DNA of 64,000 nt from assembly GCA_958510825.1 (NCBI GenBank), contig OY294044.1:86536895-86600894 (forward strand), given 5' to 3'. The notes beneath the pieces are model-generated. The model had not been told where the DNA came from. It ran no database searches and saw nothing but the letters and a program-made list of their open reading frames with translations. Position numbers and translations under genes: made by a program. The number at the start of each line of letters is the position of its first letter. Position 1 is the stretch's first letter. This stretch comes from Brachypterus glaber (lineage: Eukaryota; Arthropoda; Insecta; Coleoptera; Kateretidae). Below, in pieces: positions 1 to 11,276 of the stretch.

Positions 1-1386
1 CCAGTTATACTCCCTTTCTTTTAAGGACATTTCTGCTTGTAATTCGACCTCTAACTTTCTCAGGAGTTCTTTAGGATCTTTGACAACCTGAGTGCCTTCA
101 CTCTCTTGGTCCAGACGTTTTTCCATTTCGTCCGTCCAATTAATGAATCTAGATTGCCTTGTTTCAAACAGGTTTCTTGTTCCTAGTTTTTCTTGTAATG
201 TATGGCACAATGTGGCTAATTGGTGGTCTATGTCACGTTGTTGGTGCCATAATAACCACATTCTTTGGTTAACAGTCTTTATATCAGATGGGCTTAAGCA
301 TTCTTTAAGTTGTTCTTGAGTTAAGCCTAGTTGCTCAAGATCTTTTGTGGCTGCATTTAATTTGTCTCTAGTTCTCTGAAGATAATCCAGAGTATTACTA
401 ACCCCAGCATGTGAAGTTGGGATTTCATCTGTGGTTTTGTTTAAGAGGTCTTGTATGTTGTTGAAAAGATCTTGAACTCTGGATACTTGGTCTTCGTAAG
501 TTTTAAGTAATTTAGTTATTCTATCCAGGAATTCTTTCCAGGTTTGTAGACCAGCTTCAAGGTTGGAAATTCGTTGTTTTATAGCAACATGCTCCATGCG
601 TATGGAAGTAGCTAAAGCATCATCACAGAATTGTAGTAGGAGATTTTGTTGTTTTTGTAAGTCTTCGACTTGATCATGTCCTTGAGGAACTTTTTCCAAA
701 AGACTATCTATTCTATTGACTAGTTTCGGTATACGCCTAATATGCATATATCTTAATTGCATCCTTTCCCGTTCCTTTTCGATGTTTTTCAACCATGACA
801 ACAACTTATTTTGATCTTGTCTGTATTTTTCCCAAGCGTTCAGTCGATTTTGTACCTCGGTATGTCTGTCCAGTATCCTAGATAACGTTTCATTGTGAAC
901 ATTAGTTAAAGAATTAAACTGTTCCATAACGCTGGTTTCTACCAAGCCTTCTGCAAGACGTTCGGTTTTTTCCAGCGGTTTCAGAACGTTTTGTTGAGTT
1001 GTCAAAAGGTTTTGATGTAGTTGGCACAAGTGTTGGTGTTCTGACAGACTGTGGTAATCTCCGGGAATGGTGCCTTGCAAGAATTGTTGAACATTGACTA
1101 GATATTCTTGCCATAGTTTTAAGGCAGCAGCGCCATCTTCATTTTTGACTAGTCGGGTACTTAGCCGGTGGTACTGTTGGAAAGTTTCTCTGAACACTTG
1201 TTGCCATATTTCCAAGATTTCAATAACGGAAGTCTCGGTTTTCGTAGTCGAAATGTCCAAAGTTTTTTGCCTGATCTTTTGAATTTGGCTTTCAGCTTTA
1301 CTAAGGGCCATGAGGTGGTCGCGGAGCATCAGGAGTTTTTCTTCAGAGTCGGAATCTTGGTCACTATGCTCCAAGGAATTTAAACT
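1..1386 (-). CDS. Msp300: Msp300/nesprin-like exon, about four spectrin repeats, cut by window start (462 codons)
   Basis: I translated this exon by hand from 1386 down to base 1 and it stays open. It starts after TCTCTTGCAG|AGT (SLNSLEHSDQDSDSEEKL) and still runs in frame at the window edge (last residues KEREYNW). It shows repeated spectrin-type helices with Trp landmarks: IEIWQ, LKLWQEY, NAWEKYRQDQNKLLSWLKN, LQTWKEFLDRI, RMWLLWHQ and FINWTDEMEKR. Spacing is about 105 residues, so roughly four repeats. An acidic cluster (SDQDSDSEE) opens the exon. The gene continues beyond the window on its 3' side, where the remaining repeats and a membrane-anchoring KASH tail would be expected if the nesprin assignment is right. 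Confidence 0.88.
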
Positions 1387-1835
1387 CTGCAAGAGAAACC
1401 AGTAATTTATAAATAAAGTTATGCCTTATAGACAGCAAACTATACAAATATATTTTGCACTGCTCTAATACAGAATGACAAATAGCTGCTATTTCACGCT
1501 TATTTGCAATCATCAGTACCATATATTGGTTTGGTGGCTTACGCAATGATCGAGGAAAAAATCTAATTCTTATTGAATTAAAATGATTCTGTATTGAGGG
1601 AGTACAATTGGTGGCATCATCTAGTGTTATATAATATATACTACATTTGATGGTATGACCTGCAATCTAATAAGAACATTTTTATTTAGAAAACAGGCCG
1701 GCAAAATTTTTGGACTTTTGGCATCTATTTTAAGTCTTATTTGTTACGCGAAATTTAAATGGCCAGATTGGGATTGGATATATTACCTACCGTAACATAA
1801 AGTCCCTAGAAATTACTAATTATAACGGTTTTAAA

Positions 1836-2594
1836 ATTTAAGGGTTTATATACCTTCTGGCTCTGGAAAATTAATTGACTTTTTTTAGGTATGTAATAAC
1901 AACTTTTTTCGAATGAAGTACAAAATATTAACTAGTATATGCTTTGATGTGTTTTTTTATTTAAAAATTCGGAAAATTTCTCAAAATCCAATTTACCGAT
2001 CATTCTGAATTTTTTTAGGTGTGGTTCCTAATTACAATAACTAGTTCGTGATCGAAGTGTTTCGCAAAAAAAAAAACGAAAATCGCGATGATTTTTCCAA
2101 AAAATCGATTTTTAATGTTCTGAAAATTGAGTCTTTCAGAAGGAAAAAGTAGAAATTTTCGTTAAAATAAATATCTATTCGTTCACGAACTAGCTACAGA
2201 AGAAGCTCGATAATGTGAACATGCGTATAATATACATATTATGTGAACTACATGTGTACATGTGTAAATACATGTGTATTCGGTTTATCCCCGTTTTTTT
2301 TTGTGTTCACAGTATCGAGCTTGTACTATATTGTAATTAGGAACAATACCTAAAAATTTCAGATTGATCGGTAAATTGGTTTTCGAGAAAACGTGGTCAA
2401 CCCAAAAAAAAGGTGTTTCGCGGCAAGGGCCATGGTTTCCACAATTTTCCGAATTTTACAATAAAAAAATTTTCACAAACACATCAAAACACATACTATT
2501 TGATATTTTGTAGGTCGTTCGAATAAAGTTGTGACATACCTGAAAAAAATCAATTAATTTTTCCCGAGCCAGAAGGTATATAACCCCTTAAAAA
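1836..2594. mobile_element. Foldback element with about 155-bp inverted arms
   Basis: The left arm (about 1836-1995, beginning AAGGGTTTATATACCTTCTGG) is repeated inverted at about 2434-2594 (ending CCAGAAGGTATATAACCCCTT). The arms diverge moderately. No transposase reading frame is present, so this is a non-autonomous inverted-repeat element. Family not recognised. Confidence 0.75.
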
Positions 2595-3249
2595 TAGCGT
2601 ACAAAATGGCGCATTGCCTCATATTTATTTATTTTACGCAAACGATTGAATTTTAAACAAACTAAAATAGTTTCTGTACTTATGTACACATAAAATACGA
2701 ATTTTATTACTTTAAGAGCTTTTAAAAATGTAAATAAATTGACCGAGCGGAGTTAATAAATAATAACTTATTATTAATAAGTAAAGTGGAACAGTAAGTA
2801 AATCAAGACAAAAATAGAATTATAAAAAAAATATTACTGTGAGAAATATTAATATTAAAAATTAAAAGGGAACAAGCTCATATCTTTTTTTGTACATCTG
2901 CACAAAAATGAGCCGAACGATTTTTTTATTTATGGTTTTAAATTAATAGATTCATCATAAACAAAACACGAAAAAAAGTCTGAGTTGGCAAGATGGCGAA
3001 CTATAAGTTTGTTCCAGTAAAAGTTTAATTTTTGCTTTCCTATTTTGAAAATTTTCAAAATTTTGGGAAAGCCATGCATTCGTGCAAAAATTTTCAATTT
3101 TTTTTGCGTATTTTTGCGTTTTATGTCGATATAAATCAATTTAGAACAAAAAAAATTGTCGGTCGATCGTTCTGTCCGGGAAATATTGTAAGAACGAGAA
3201 CTTAAGAACGCTTTAAGCTAGAGACAACCTTTTAAAATTGCTAAATAGG

Positions 3250-3700
3250 CCCTAAGGGGTTTTTAAGGTTGCTGAAATTGAATCTGATAATAATTTTTTT
3301 TTAACTCAACCCTGTGGCGGTGAGGTGGTAAATATTTTTTATATTTTCGTCAAAATTGGTATAAAGGGTTTTTGGTGTCGAAGAATCTGAATCTGATAAT
3401 ATTTTTTTTCTAATTTCGCCCTCAGGGGCAGTGGGTAGTTTTCGTGAAAATTATTATATTGGGGTTTTTAAGGTTGCTGAAAATGAATCTGATAATAAAA
3501 AATTTTAACTCCACCCCGAGGGCGAGGGGTAGTTTTCGTGAAAATTGGTATATTGGACTTTTTAAAGTTGCTGAAAGTGAATCTAATAATAAAAAAATAG
3601 TAAACTTCACCCCCTGGGGGGGGATAGTTTTCGTGAAAATATGTATATTGGGGTTGCTGAAAGTAAACTTGATAATAAAAATCCATTTCACGCGGGGAGG
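3250..3700 (+). repeat. Degenerate tandem repeat, unit about 95-105 bp, five copies
   Basis: The phrase GGTTGCTGAAANTGAATCTGATAAT recurs near 3270, 3375, 3470, 3565 and 3655. Each copy is followed by a C-rich/G-rich segment (AACTCCACCCCGAGGGC and variants) and a TTCGTGAAAATTGGTATATTGG segment. Open frames on both strands through this block are by-products of the repeat. Confidence 0.8.
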
Positions 3701-3862
3701 TAAAAAATGGGAAAGCTCTTTTACTGGGCAGTGTATTTTATTTCGTATAATTTGGATAATTAACCAGTTGTAATTATGTTAAAAAAAAACCTTGACACAA
3801 TCAATTTGGTTAAATAAAGAAATAAAAATGTGTCTGTTTTTTTTTTTTTTCGATTTACTTAC

Positions 3863-4120
3863 CTTTTGAACAGAATCTAGGTAGGTTCTAGTACCGATAA
3901 TTTCGATATTCGCCTCTGCCCTAGTCTTCGCCTTGGCTTCCGCCACGTCCGCCAGCGCGGTGAGCGACTCGCGAACATCTTCGAGACGTTTTCCTAGGGC
4001 TTCGACTTCCCCGTTCAGTAAGGCCTTCGCGTCTAGGCCGACGGCGGAAGCGATACTCGACACCAGTTGTTGGATTTCACTGAGCCGTTTTTTATGGGCT
4101 GCAAGTGTTTCTTCACATAT
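3863..4120 (-). CDS. Msp300: Msp300/nesprin-like exon (86 codons), GC-rich
   Basis: Exon of 258 bp. The acceptor is TTACAG|ATA at 4120 (protein ICEETLAAHKKRLSEIQQ) and the donor is CAA AAG|GTAAGT at 3863, phase 0 at both ends. The product is helical (LSEIQQLVSSIASAVGLD, then LGKRLEDVRESLTALADVAEAKA) and reads as part of a spectrin repeat continuing from the exon at 32679-32377. Like that exon it is markedly richer in G and C than its surroundings, which is common for exons between very long AT-rich introns. No stop codons or frame breaks were seen. Confidence 0.86.
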
Positions 4121-4273
4121 CTGTAACAAATTAATGAAAGGATTAGTTTCACATTAAATAGGATACCTTAAGTCTTCTTTGTAAGTGTTATACATAAAAG
4201 TTCTATTCATACAATAGTATATTACGCACCAAGTAAGCGAACCTAGTTTTCAGTGCGCATAGTAAAAATAAAG

Positions 4274-4584
4274 TTTATCCAATACATACAGATAATAAGA
4301 CAATTACCAGCTTTATTTTAAATAGATAAACTCAATAATAATAATTATTCATTTTACCCACTCAACTGTCACTTGTCAAATTATTTTTTTGTAAATGTCA
4401 TTAAAATTTTTAATAAAAAATAAGAATTCCTAAGCTATTTATTGGATAAAACCTTATATGACAGTCATGGGTAAACCGATATTGCCCTCTCGAAAATTAA
4501 CCCTCTTGGCTGACACCTCGCAGGTTAATTTTATCATGGGCAATATCTTACTTTACCCACTAGTACCATAAATAACTATTTATT
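4274..4584 (+). repeat. Interspersed element R, copy 1 (second copy at 35248-35577)
   Basis: About 310 bp shared in the same orientation with 35248-35577, starting TTTATCCAATACATACAG and ending ACCATAAATAACTATT. The inner part can fold: GGGTAAACCGATATTGCC is followed by an inverted GGGCAATATC...TTTACCC. No coding frame. This is probably a non-autonomous element that has inserted in two different introns of the same gene. Confidence 0.85.
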
Positions 4585-4924
4585 CAAAATCATACAGTAA
4601 AATGTCCTTTTTGCGTTATAAGTTGCAAAGTAGGTATATCATTTTGATTTACTTTTTAACAAACTTGTTAGAAAATTTACCTTTTTTCTAATCAAGGGCA
4701 GAAAAGAGCTCTTTTCTAATCTGTTTTGGCTTTAGATTTTGCCTCATAGATGGCGCCCTATGATTGTCATTGAAAGCAACATAACCAAACATTTGTTTAA
4801 ACGTAATTATTTTCGTAGTATTTTATTGTGATTGTGAATAAAAAACTGTTATAACCTCATAAGAAAATTACATTTCCAACTCTGTTTCATTTTTTTATTA
4901 GGTTAGAAATATATTAAAAATTAT

Positions 4925-5125
4925 TTTTCATAGCTGTCAGTTTAAGTTGAAAACAGTAGTAGTTGTCTTAAAAATTTCTTATTATTGACCGTCATCAATG
5001 AACAATGCTTAACAACGGTCAATAATAAATGATTTCACTGATTTTTTTGGTTGTCAAGGAAAACAAGTTTTGACAACGGTGGATAATATGTAAACTAGCA
5101 CTTAACTAGGTAGTAGAATTTTTTT
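4925..5125 (+). repeat. Interspersed element S, copy 1 (inverted copy at 43563-43835)
   Basis: The sequence around ATTATTGACCGTCATCAATG and TTGACAACGGTGGATAATATG reappears on the other strand at 43563-43835. Copy 2 is bounded by inverted CTACTACCT / AGGTAGTAG ends. An inner palindrome (TATTGACCGT...ACGGTCAATA) lies in both copies. Confidence 0.75.
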
Positions 5126-5582
5126 TTCGACTCCCACGTGACTCATTGTGAAATAACAGCGTCGACATAAAGTTCAGTTGATAAAATATAGTTTAAAGTG
5201 CAATTTACTTCAAAAAATTGTTTTTAAAATTCAAATTAATGCGAGCCCTCGTGCAAGACCCCGGTAAATAAAGACCTCGATCTTCATAACGTAGGAAGCT
5301 TAAGCTACATCAGGTTTTATTATGTCTAAACCAGTCAACTAACCCCAAAACAAATGGGGTGGGTTAATAATCCAATGGAATATCCATTAACCTTGGCACG
5401 CGTTTCAATTTCAATTAAGTCATCGACCAAAATCGAATTTTCAAATCGAGATCTCCGGTTAATAATAATCATCAAAATCGTAAACACACGCGATTTCCTG
5501 TGCGATTTCCAGCTAATCACTTTTAATTCCACTCATTTTCTCTTCGTGAACATAGATTTAACAGAATCTAAAACAAGCTAAA

Positions 5583-5700
5583 ACTAGGGTGGCCACACAA
5601 ACACATTTTCCTGACTTTTCCCGGTTCTCCAGGCATTTTTTTTCATTTTTCCCTGACCAATAAGCAGAGTCTTATGACAAAAATAACGATTTTTTTTTAA
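5583..5700 (+). repeat. Possible interspersed repeat with ACTTTTCCC/CCCTGAC phrases
   Basis: Starts AGGGTGGCCACACAAAC and carries TTCCTGACTTTTCCCGG and TTTTTCCCTGACC. A similar phrase set (TTCCCTGATTTCCCTGATC) occurs at about 19900-19940. Low-complexity interspersed repeat of unknown family. Confidence 0.45.
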
Positions 5701-5834
5701 ATTTACAGTGATAAAAAGAAATGATTTTTTTATCAGTGTAGTTATATCTCTAATAGACGACCAAAATGTTTAAATATGTTTTTGAGGGAAATTTAAACTG
5801 CTTTTTAATTGTTCAAGAATGTTTTTCCTATTAT

Positions 5835-6310
5835 CAATAACAAGTCGTGAAGATATGTATTGCTACTCATTCCATTATATACTATTCACAGTAAATGGTG
5901 TAATGCATTTTCCCAAATACTTTAATTAAAAAATAATAATAATAAAAAGTAACAATTAAAAAAAAAAAGACGAAAAAAATTTGATTTTTTTTTTTTTTTG
6001 AAAATTATGTTTTTTATTTTTTTTTTTTAGTTTAACCCCATAACTTTTTTGTTTTTGGGGGACCTTCCCCTCAAAAAAAAATTCCTGAAAATTTCAAGTC
6101 AATCAATTATTCGTTCTCGAGTGTCCACAAAAAGCGTGACATGGGACGGACGGACAGACAGACGGACGGACATTAAAAAAAAAGTTTCTTATTTTTTCAT
6201 GAAACACATTTTTATCCAAGATTTTTTTGTCTAGGACGTTTTTTGGCGATTTTGGGAAATTCCTCGGGAAATTCGAAGCTACCGTATAAGACTAGCCCTT
6301 GCGCCGTGAA
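5835..6310 (+). repeat. GACGGACGG-type interspersed repeat, copy A
   Basis: Consensus landmarks in order: AAGTCGTGAAGATATGTA, CATTCCATTATATACTATTCAC, GTAAATGGTGTAATGCATTT, a poly-A/T middle, GTTTAACCCCATAACTTTTT, ATTTCAAGTCAATC, ACGTGACATgGGACGGACGG with a GACAGACGGACGG microsatellite, ATCCAAGA and TTGTCTAGGACG. The same order of landmarks recurs at 8590-9085 (inverted), 26870-27180, 45935-46470 (inverted) and 61135-61410, so this is a real repeat family of about 480 bp. Confidence 0.8.
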
Positions 6311-6705
6311 TAGTATAAGAACTTCGAATAAGCTAGTTATCGCCAAAATATTAGTTTTTGACCCCTTGACCTACCATATCTCGCGAAACGTAAACTAGGA
6401 AAGTCCTGAATGGTTTGGTAAAAGATTTTTTTAAATCGAAAATTCCGCTCAAAAGTTATAAGGTTTACATAAGTACAAACGAATAAGGACGGAAAAACCG
6501 ACATTTTTTTAACATCGAAAATAATGAACAAATATAACTAAACTTAAGATTTTCCTTTTCTTACGAAAAACTTGATGAGAGATAGATCGTCATTATCCAT
6601 TTATTTGAAACCTACAAGTATTTATACTTCTAAGGCTTAAACTATAGGCTTAATCTCTTTAGGGATTAGTGGAAAAAACATGATCCTAAACCGATTTAAT
6701 TTGAT

Positions 6706-6873
6706 TTAACCCTTTGAGACCCAGTGGGGCATATATGTCCCACTCTTCTATGTAAATAACACAACAAAAAAAAAACACTTTGTGATCTCCAAAGATCAAT
6801 AACCAGTCTAAAACTCAAAAAATTTGATGATTTGATTTGAAAAAGAAATAAAAATTGGGTCTCAAAGGGTTAA
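6706..6873. mobile_element. piggyBac-type MITE (160 bp, TTAA target duplication)
   Basis: TTAA at 6706-6709 and 6870-6873 bracket inverted termini CCCTTTGAGACCCA / TGGGTCTCAAAGGG. A TTAA duplication with CCC-starting termini is the signature of the piggyBac superfamily. The interior has no coding frame, so it must have been moved by a transposase encoded elsewhere. A lone similar end (TTAACCCTTTGCGGACGG) occurs at about 25036. Confidence 0.85.
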
Positions 6874-6994
6874 ACTTTAAAAAATACCTAATAAACACAG
6901 AAAAAAAAATTGTTTGGTTTTAAATTTGTTATACACGGTGTATTTGAAATAGCGTAGGAAATTTTAACAGGTGATTCTACATGATAAAATATGA

Positions 6995-7790
6995 CAAAAA
7001 GTTCCTATAAACATATGTCTAAAAATGCGCCATAAAGGAGCTATGTCCCTTTGAAATTGACTAAAAAAATCGGTTTTTATTTAATAACTCAGGAACCCTT
7101 TGAGAGACATTAACGAGGTTTTGCACGTGAATTAATCCTAATAAGGCCCATCTTTGTATGTCATTTTCACGTACTTATTTAAACCAGGGGTGGGCGAAAC
7201 GGGGGGCCTTATCAGTTTTTTGTCCCAAACTTTTTTCTGTGTAACTTTTTTGCAATTTTATTTTTGAAATAGGATTCCTCAGGTCAAAATACATAAAAAA
7301 GGTACTCTTGTTGTAATACTGTAAGATTAACCGTTTTCGAGAAAAATTAATTTGAAGGTGAAATTCCACGGTTTGAGGACGAAAAATTAAATACTAAAAT
7401 GTTGAAAACCAAAATTTTAATGATGCAGGGCGAATGTACATTAAAAACTAAGAAAAAAAACTCATATACAGGTACTTCCAAAAATCAATCCTAATAGAGC
7501 TATGGTTTCCTAAATATGCACCATTTTTAAAGGGCTATGGTAGCTTTAAAAGCGTTTTTTCGACCTACATGTATGGAAACTTTTTTTCTTAGTTTTTGAT
7601 CTAGAATAACACTGCATCATTAAAATTTTGGTTTTCGACATTTTAGTATTTAATTTTTCGTCCTTAAACTCCTGATTATTAAAAAAAAACGATTTTTTTA
7701 GCCAATTTCAAAGGGGCGTAGCTCCCTTATGACGCATTTTTAGACATACGTTTATAGGAACTTCTACAAACAAAATAACCATTAAAAGTT
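6995..7790. mobile_element. Nested foldback element
   Basis: Outer arms at about 7000-7085 (AAAAGTTCCTATAAACATATG) and 7680-7775 (inverse, CATACGTTTATAGGAACTTC) enclose an inner pair at about 7371-7480 and 7576-7675 (both with GACGAAAAATTAAATACTAA or its inverse). No reading frame for a transposase. Confidence 0.75.
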
Positions 7791-8238
7791 CAATGAATTG
7801 AAACCTAATAGTACAACTGTTTATTACAAAATAAAATTTAAATTACAGTCGTTAAAATATTATTGTATGCATATAAGTAACCTATGGCACTTATGGTCTT
7901 ACCGTATATAATAGGATATACGCAGTATTGCCTCTTAAAATAACCCCTGCTAATTTTTCCAACTTTTTACCAAAGATTGAAAATTTTCCAATTTTTACAC
8001 GACGGCACAAAGTAGATGGCAAAAACATGCCATTACCTCCATAATTATCCCGAATTATCCCAACGAGAGTGAATTTTTGCGGGGGGCAACCCCCTACTCC
8101 CATCCTGCCACCCTTGCCCGCATAATAAATAATTTCACTTTGCACTCAATTAAATTGAAAAGTTTACCACTTTGGGTGGATTAAGGGGCTAATTTTCCCC
8201 TTTTAAGCAAAAAGTGTAAATTGAAAGAAAAACTAAGT

Positions 8239-8400
8239 GGTATCGTCAAATGGGGTGACTTCGGATGGTGTGGGTGCCTTCGGACACTTTTTCGTAAAGC
8301 CCTTTGAACCAAAGCACGTGTGAAAAAGTTGTGGGGTTATGTGCACAAGTTGTGGGGTTCAATTCCACACCGTCCGAAGTCACCCCACTTGACGGTAACC
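8239..8400. mobile_element. MITE/hairpin of 162 bp
   Basis: GGTATCGTCAAATGGGGTGA at 8239 matches the inverse TCACCCCACTTGACGGTAACC ending at 8400. Arms of about 35 bp contain a few mismatches. Non-coding. Confidence 0.8.
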
Positions 8401-8589
8401 AAATCTTTTTATTGAGGATTTTTTGCCTTCTTGCCTTCTCTCGATTAGGAATTTTTTTTCAGGAGATCTCTTCTCAGGAGACCTGCTGAAAAACATAAAA
8501 ATTTCAGAAATCTGGTTACATGATCATGAAAAGATGAGAAATAGCAAGATTTTAACGCATTATTTATACAATTCACAGCACAAGCGCTA

Positions 8590-9085
8590 GAATAGTATAA
8601 TACAGTAGTTTATAATTTCCCAAAATTTCCAAAAAAAGGCCTAGATAAAAAATTCTTGGATACAAATGTGTTTTATGGAAAAATAATAAACTTTAAAAAT
8701 GCCCGTCTGTCCGTCCGATGTCACGATTTTTGTGGACAATATAACGAATTATCCGATCGACTTGAAATTTTCACGAAAAATTAAGTTCTATGAGGGAAAG
8801 ATCCCTATTGTTTTTAAAATAAACCCCCCCCCCAAAAAAAAAAGTTAATAAAACTAACATTTCCAAAAAAAAAATATATATATATTTTTAAAAATAAAAA
8901 AATATATTTTTTTTTGAGATTTTTTTGTTTTTCAAAAAAAGATCCATCTTTAATAAAAAATTGTTAAAATTCTGTTTTTCCTGAATTTTTTTTTTAAGTA
9001 TTTGAGAAAATACAGTATACCATTTACTGTGACTGTGTATAATGAAATGCGTAGCATTACATATCTTCACGGCTTGTTTCACATT
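8590..9085 (-). repeat. GACGGACGG-type interspersed repeat, copy B (inverted)
   Basis: Carries the same landmarks as copy A in reverse complement, from CGCTAGAATAGTATAATAC through GTCCGTCCGATGTCACG and a poly-C/A middle to CATATCTTCACGGCTTG. Confidence 0.8.
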
Positions 9086-10309
9086 TGTGGCCACTAATAT
9101 TCTTTATTTCATTTCACTAGAGACCGGCACGAACTGTTTCACACCACTTAAGTTCGCAATTTAATTCTAATTTTCGCAAATTGCTGCGAAATAACATAAT
9201 ATTATCAAAAGCTCTTAAGAAACAAAACATCGGCTTTTTATTATGCATGATGTGACGTATCCGAAATTTTTCCGGAAATTTTTATTCTGTATAAATGGGA
9301 GGTTAAAGACACGATTTATAAACAAATCATGCAATTTTTACATGGAACAAGCCGTTAATGTTAATTATATTTCCTTTTATTTTGGCGCCCCTATAACTTT
9401 TTTTAATTTTTAATGTTTCTTTTCAGTCTTTTTCTTCCTATCAAACTTTAAAGTCAAATTTGTTATACGTTTTTAGCGAGTACAAATTTAGAAAACAAAC
9501 TTCAGCTTCATGATTTGTTGGGCTTCGATTTGACTAAAAACAGAATGTTTGATCTTTGAAATGTATCAGTGGAAAAACTAGACTTGTTTCAACCAGGTAT
9601 GCGGGTCAAAAAGGCGTCGAGGCGTTGAATTTGATAAAAAAGGCACTTAATTCAAAAAGGCACCAAATCTGTGAAAATACATAAATATTAATTTTTATAA
9701 AAAATTAGCGCTTTTACTAAAAGTTTCAAAAATATAGGGCCCTTTTTTAAGGCTAACAATTAACTTTAATAAAATTAAAAATATGTATACAAAACGTCAA
9801 GAAAGCCACCTGAAATATATCACAGATTCTCTAAGAAATCTTAAAAACAGAACGGTCGTTTTATATGTGACTGCACTGCTAGCAAAATATTTAAATATTT
9901 GAAATAATATTTTTATAAAATCCACGATAATAAAGTTCGTGTTTTAACAAAGAAAATATCTGAGATCATCTCTGTTCAATGTAAATTTTACAATAAAACA
10001 TCGAGTAACTATCTGTTTATTCTAAGCATCTGTAATAATTTCCATACATGCGAAACTTGATCAAATTTTATGATATAACTGCATTTCTGGCTGAGAATTT
10101 ATTAGCAGTGGCGCAACTACCTGCTTGCGGGGCTTCATAACAGCACGGGCTCCTGCCCGGGGCGGCCGTTTGTAATGGTTATAACGGGGCCTAGCGAGGG
10201 GCAGCCAAATGCTATTTTTACTTTCTCATAAAGTATTGTAATAGAAAAAATCTATTTTTTTGCCTAAATTAACTTATTTTTTCCTGAAACTTCAAGATCC
10301 TAACAAAAT

Positions 10310-10420
10310 AAAAAAATGATGTCTGTCTGCCTGTATCCACGGAAACTTAAGAAAGCTTTGAGTTAGAGACTTAAAAATTGGTATGGACAAGATCGTATTT
10401 GGAAAAAATCGGTTATAGGG
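10310..10420 (+). repeat. CTGTC/AAGCTTTGAG interspersed repeat copy
   Basis: GTCTGTCTGCCTGT followed by CTTAAGAAAGCTTTGAGTTAGAGACTT. The same pair of phrases occurs near 3160-3230, 12245-12310, 33690-33810, 37850-37990 (inverted) and 62565-62690. Confidence 0.65.
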
Positions 10421-10853
10421 GAGGAGGTTAAAAGGGGGGTTACCTTTTTGTTTTGGCCTTAACTTTTTTATTAAATGGGGGAGGGGCCCAAAATATCGCT
10501 GTAAACTTAGAAAATAAAATAACAAACATTATTATTCATGTTAATCAACGAATAATTATTCGTTAATAATAATTATAATTTTATTTTTGTATGTCATTTT
10601 TTTTTAGTACACTTTTCAAATCTGGTGCCTGAGCAAACCGAATTAATTTTCCCATTTTCCGAATTTTTCGTTAATTGACGCCAAACTTACAATTTGTTCC
10701 AAATTGCCTAAAAATGATGTGTACCTTCTGGGTTCATAGCTCAACGTTAACATTTGACTTATTATGTAAGTAATACTATTTTGGTTAGCGACCTAAGAAC
10801 CGGAAGAAACTTAGGCACACCTAAAGTAGGATTATGTTTACAAAATGTGTTTA

Positions 10854-11276
10854 CAGTCGAAACTCTATAACTCAAAGCTCAAGGGACCGCGAAATTAGAG
10901 TTAGAGAGATTTCGAGTTAAAGAAAAAACATCTCGCAAATCTTAGGAGATTCCCACAGAAAACACGCAGTAAACGACGTACGGCGCAAGGAAATTTGACG
11001 ATTCTGAGCGATCGCGTGCGAAGATAAGCGCAGTGGCGTCTCGATTCTTTAAAGTCCATAATATCGTGACAAAAAAACTTTATTGTATGCTGCCCGAAAA
11101 TTTGAGTTATGGAGAATAATTTGCTACTGTGGTTGCGAGATTTTCGAGTTATAGTAAATTCGAGTTGGAGAGGTAAAAATACATTGTTACAATAGAAAAT
11201 ATGCGAGAAACATCAGTAAATTTCGACTTATGGAACATTTCGAGTTGTGAAGGTTCGAGTTATAGAGTTGTGTCTG
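10854..11276. mobile_element. pogo/Tigger-type MITE (423 bp, TA target duplication)
   Basis: TA at 10852-10853 and 11277-11278 flank termini CAGTCGAAACTCTATAACTC and the inverse GAGTTATAGAGTTGTGTCTG. TA duplication, CAG start and repeated CGAGTTATA sub-terminal motifs are typical of the pogo/Tigger branch of Tc1-mariner. No transposase frame remains. Confidence 0.8.

Larger units (their letters stand above)
1387..3862 (-). other. Intron (2,476 bp), phase 0
   Basis: Intron between the exons ending at 3863 and starting at 1386, GTAAGT...TTGCAG. It holds a foldback element (1836-2594), a CTGTC-type interspersed repeat (about 3160-3230) and a degenerate tandem repeat (3250-3700). The rest is AT-rich sequence in which I see no gene. 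Confidence 0.85.

Noticed and set aside
3444..3773. Plus-strand 109-codon frame and minus-strand frames over the same bases
   Set aside because: Produced by the about 100-bp tandem repeat; the peptide simply repeats with it.
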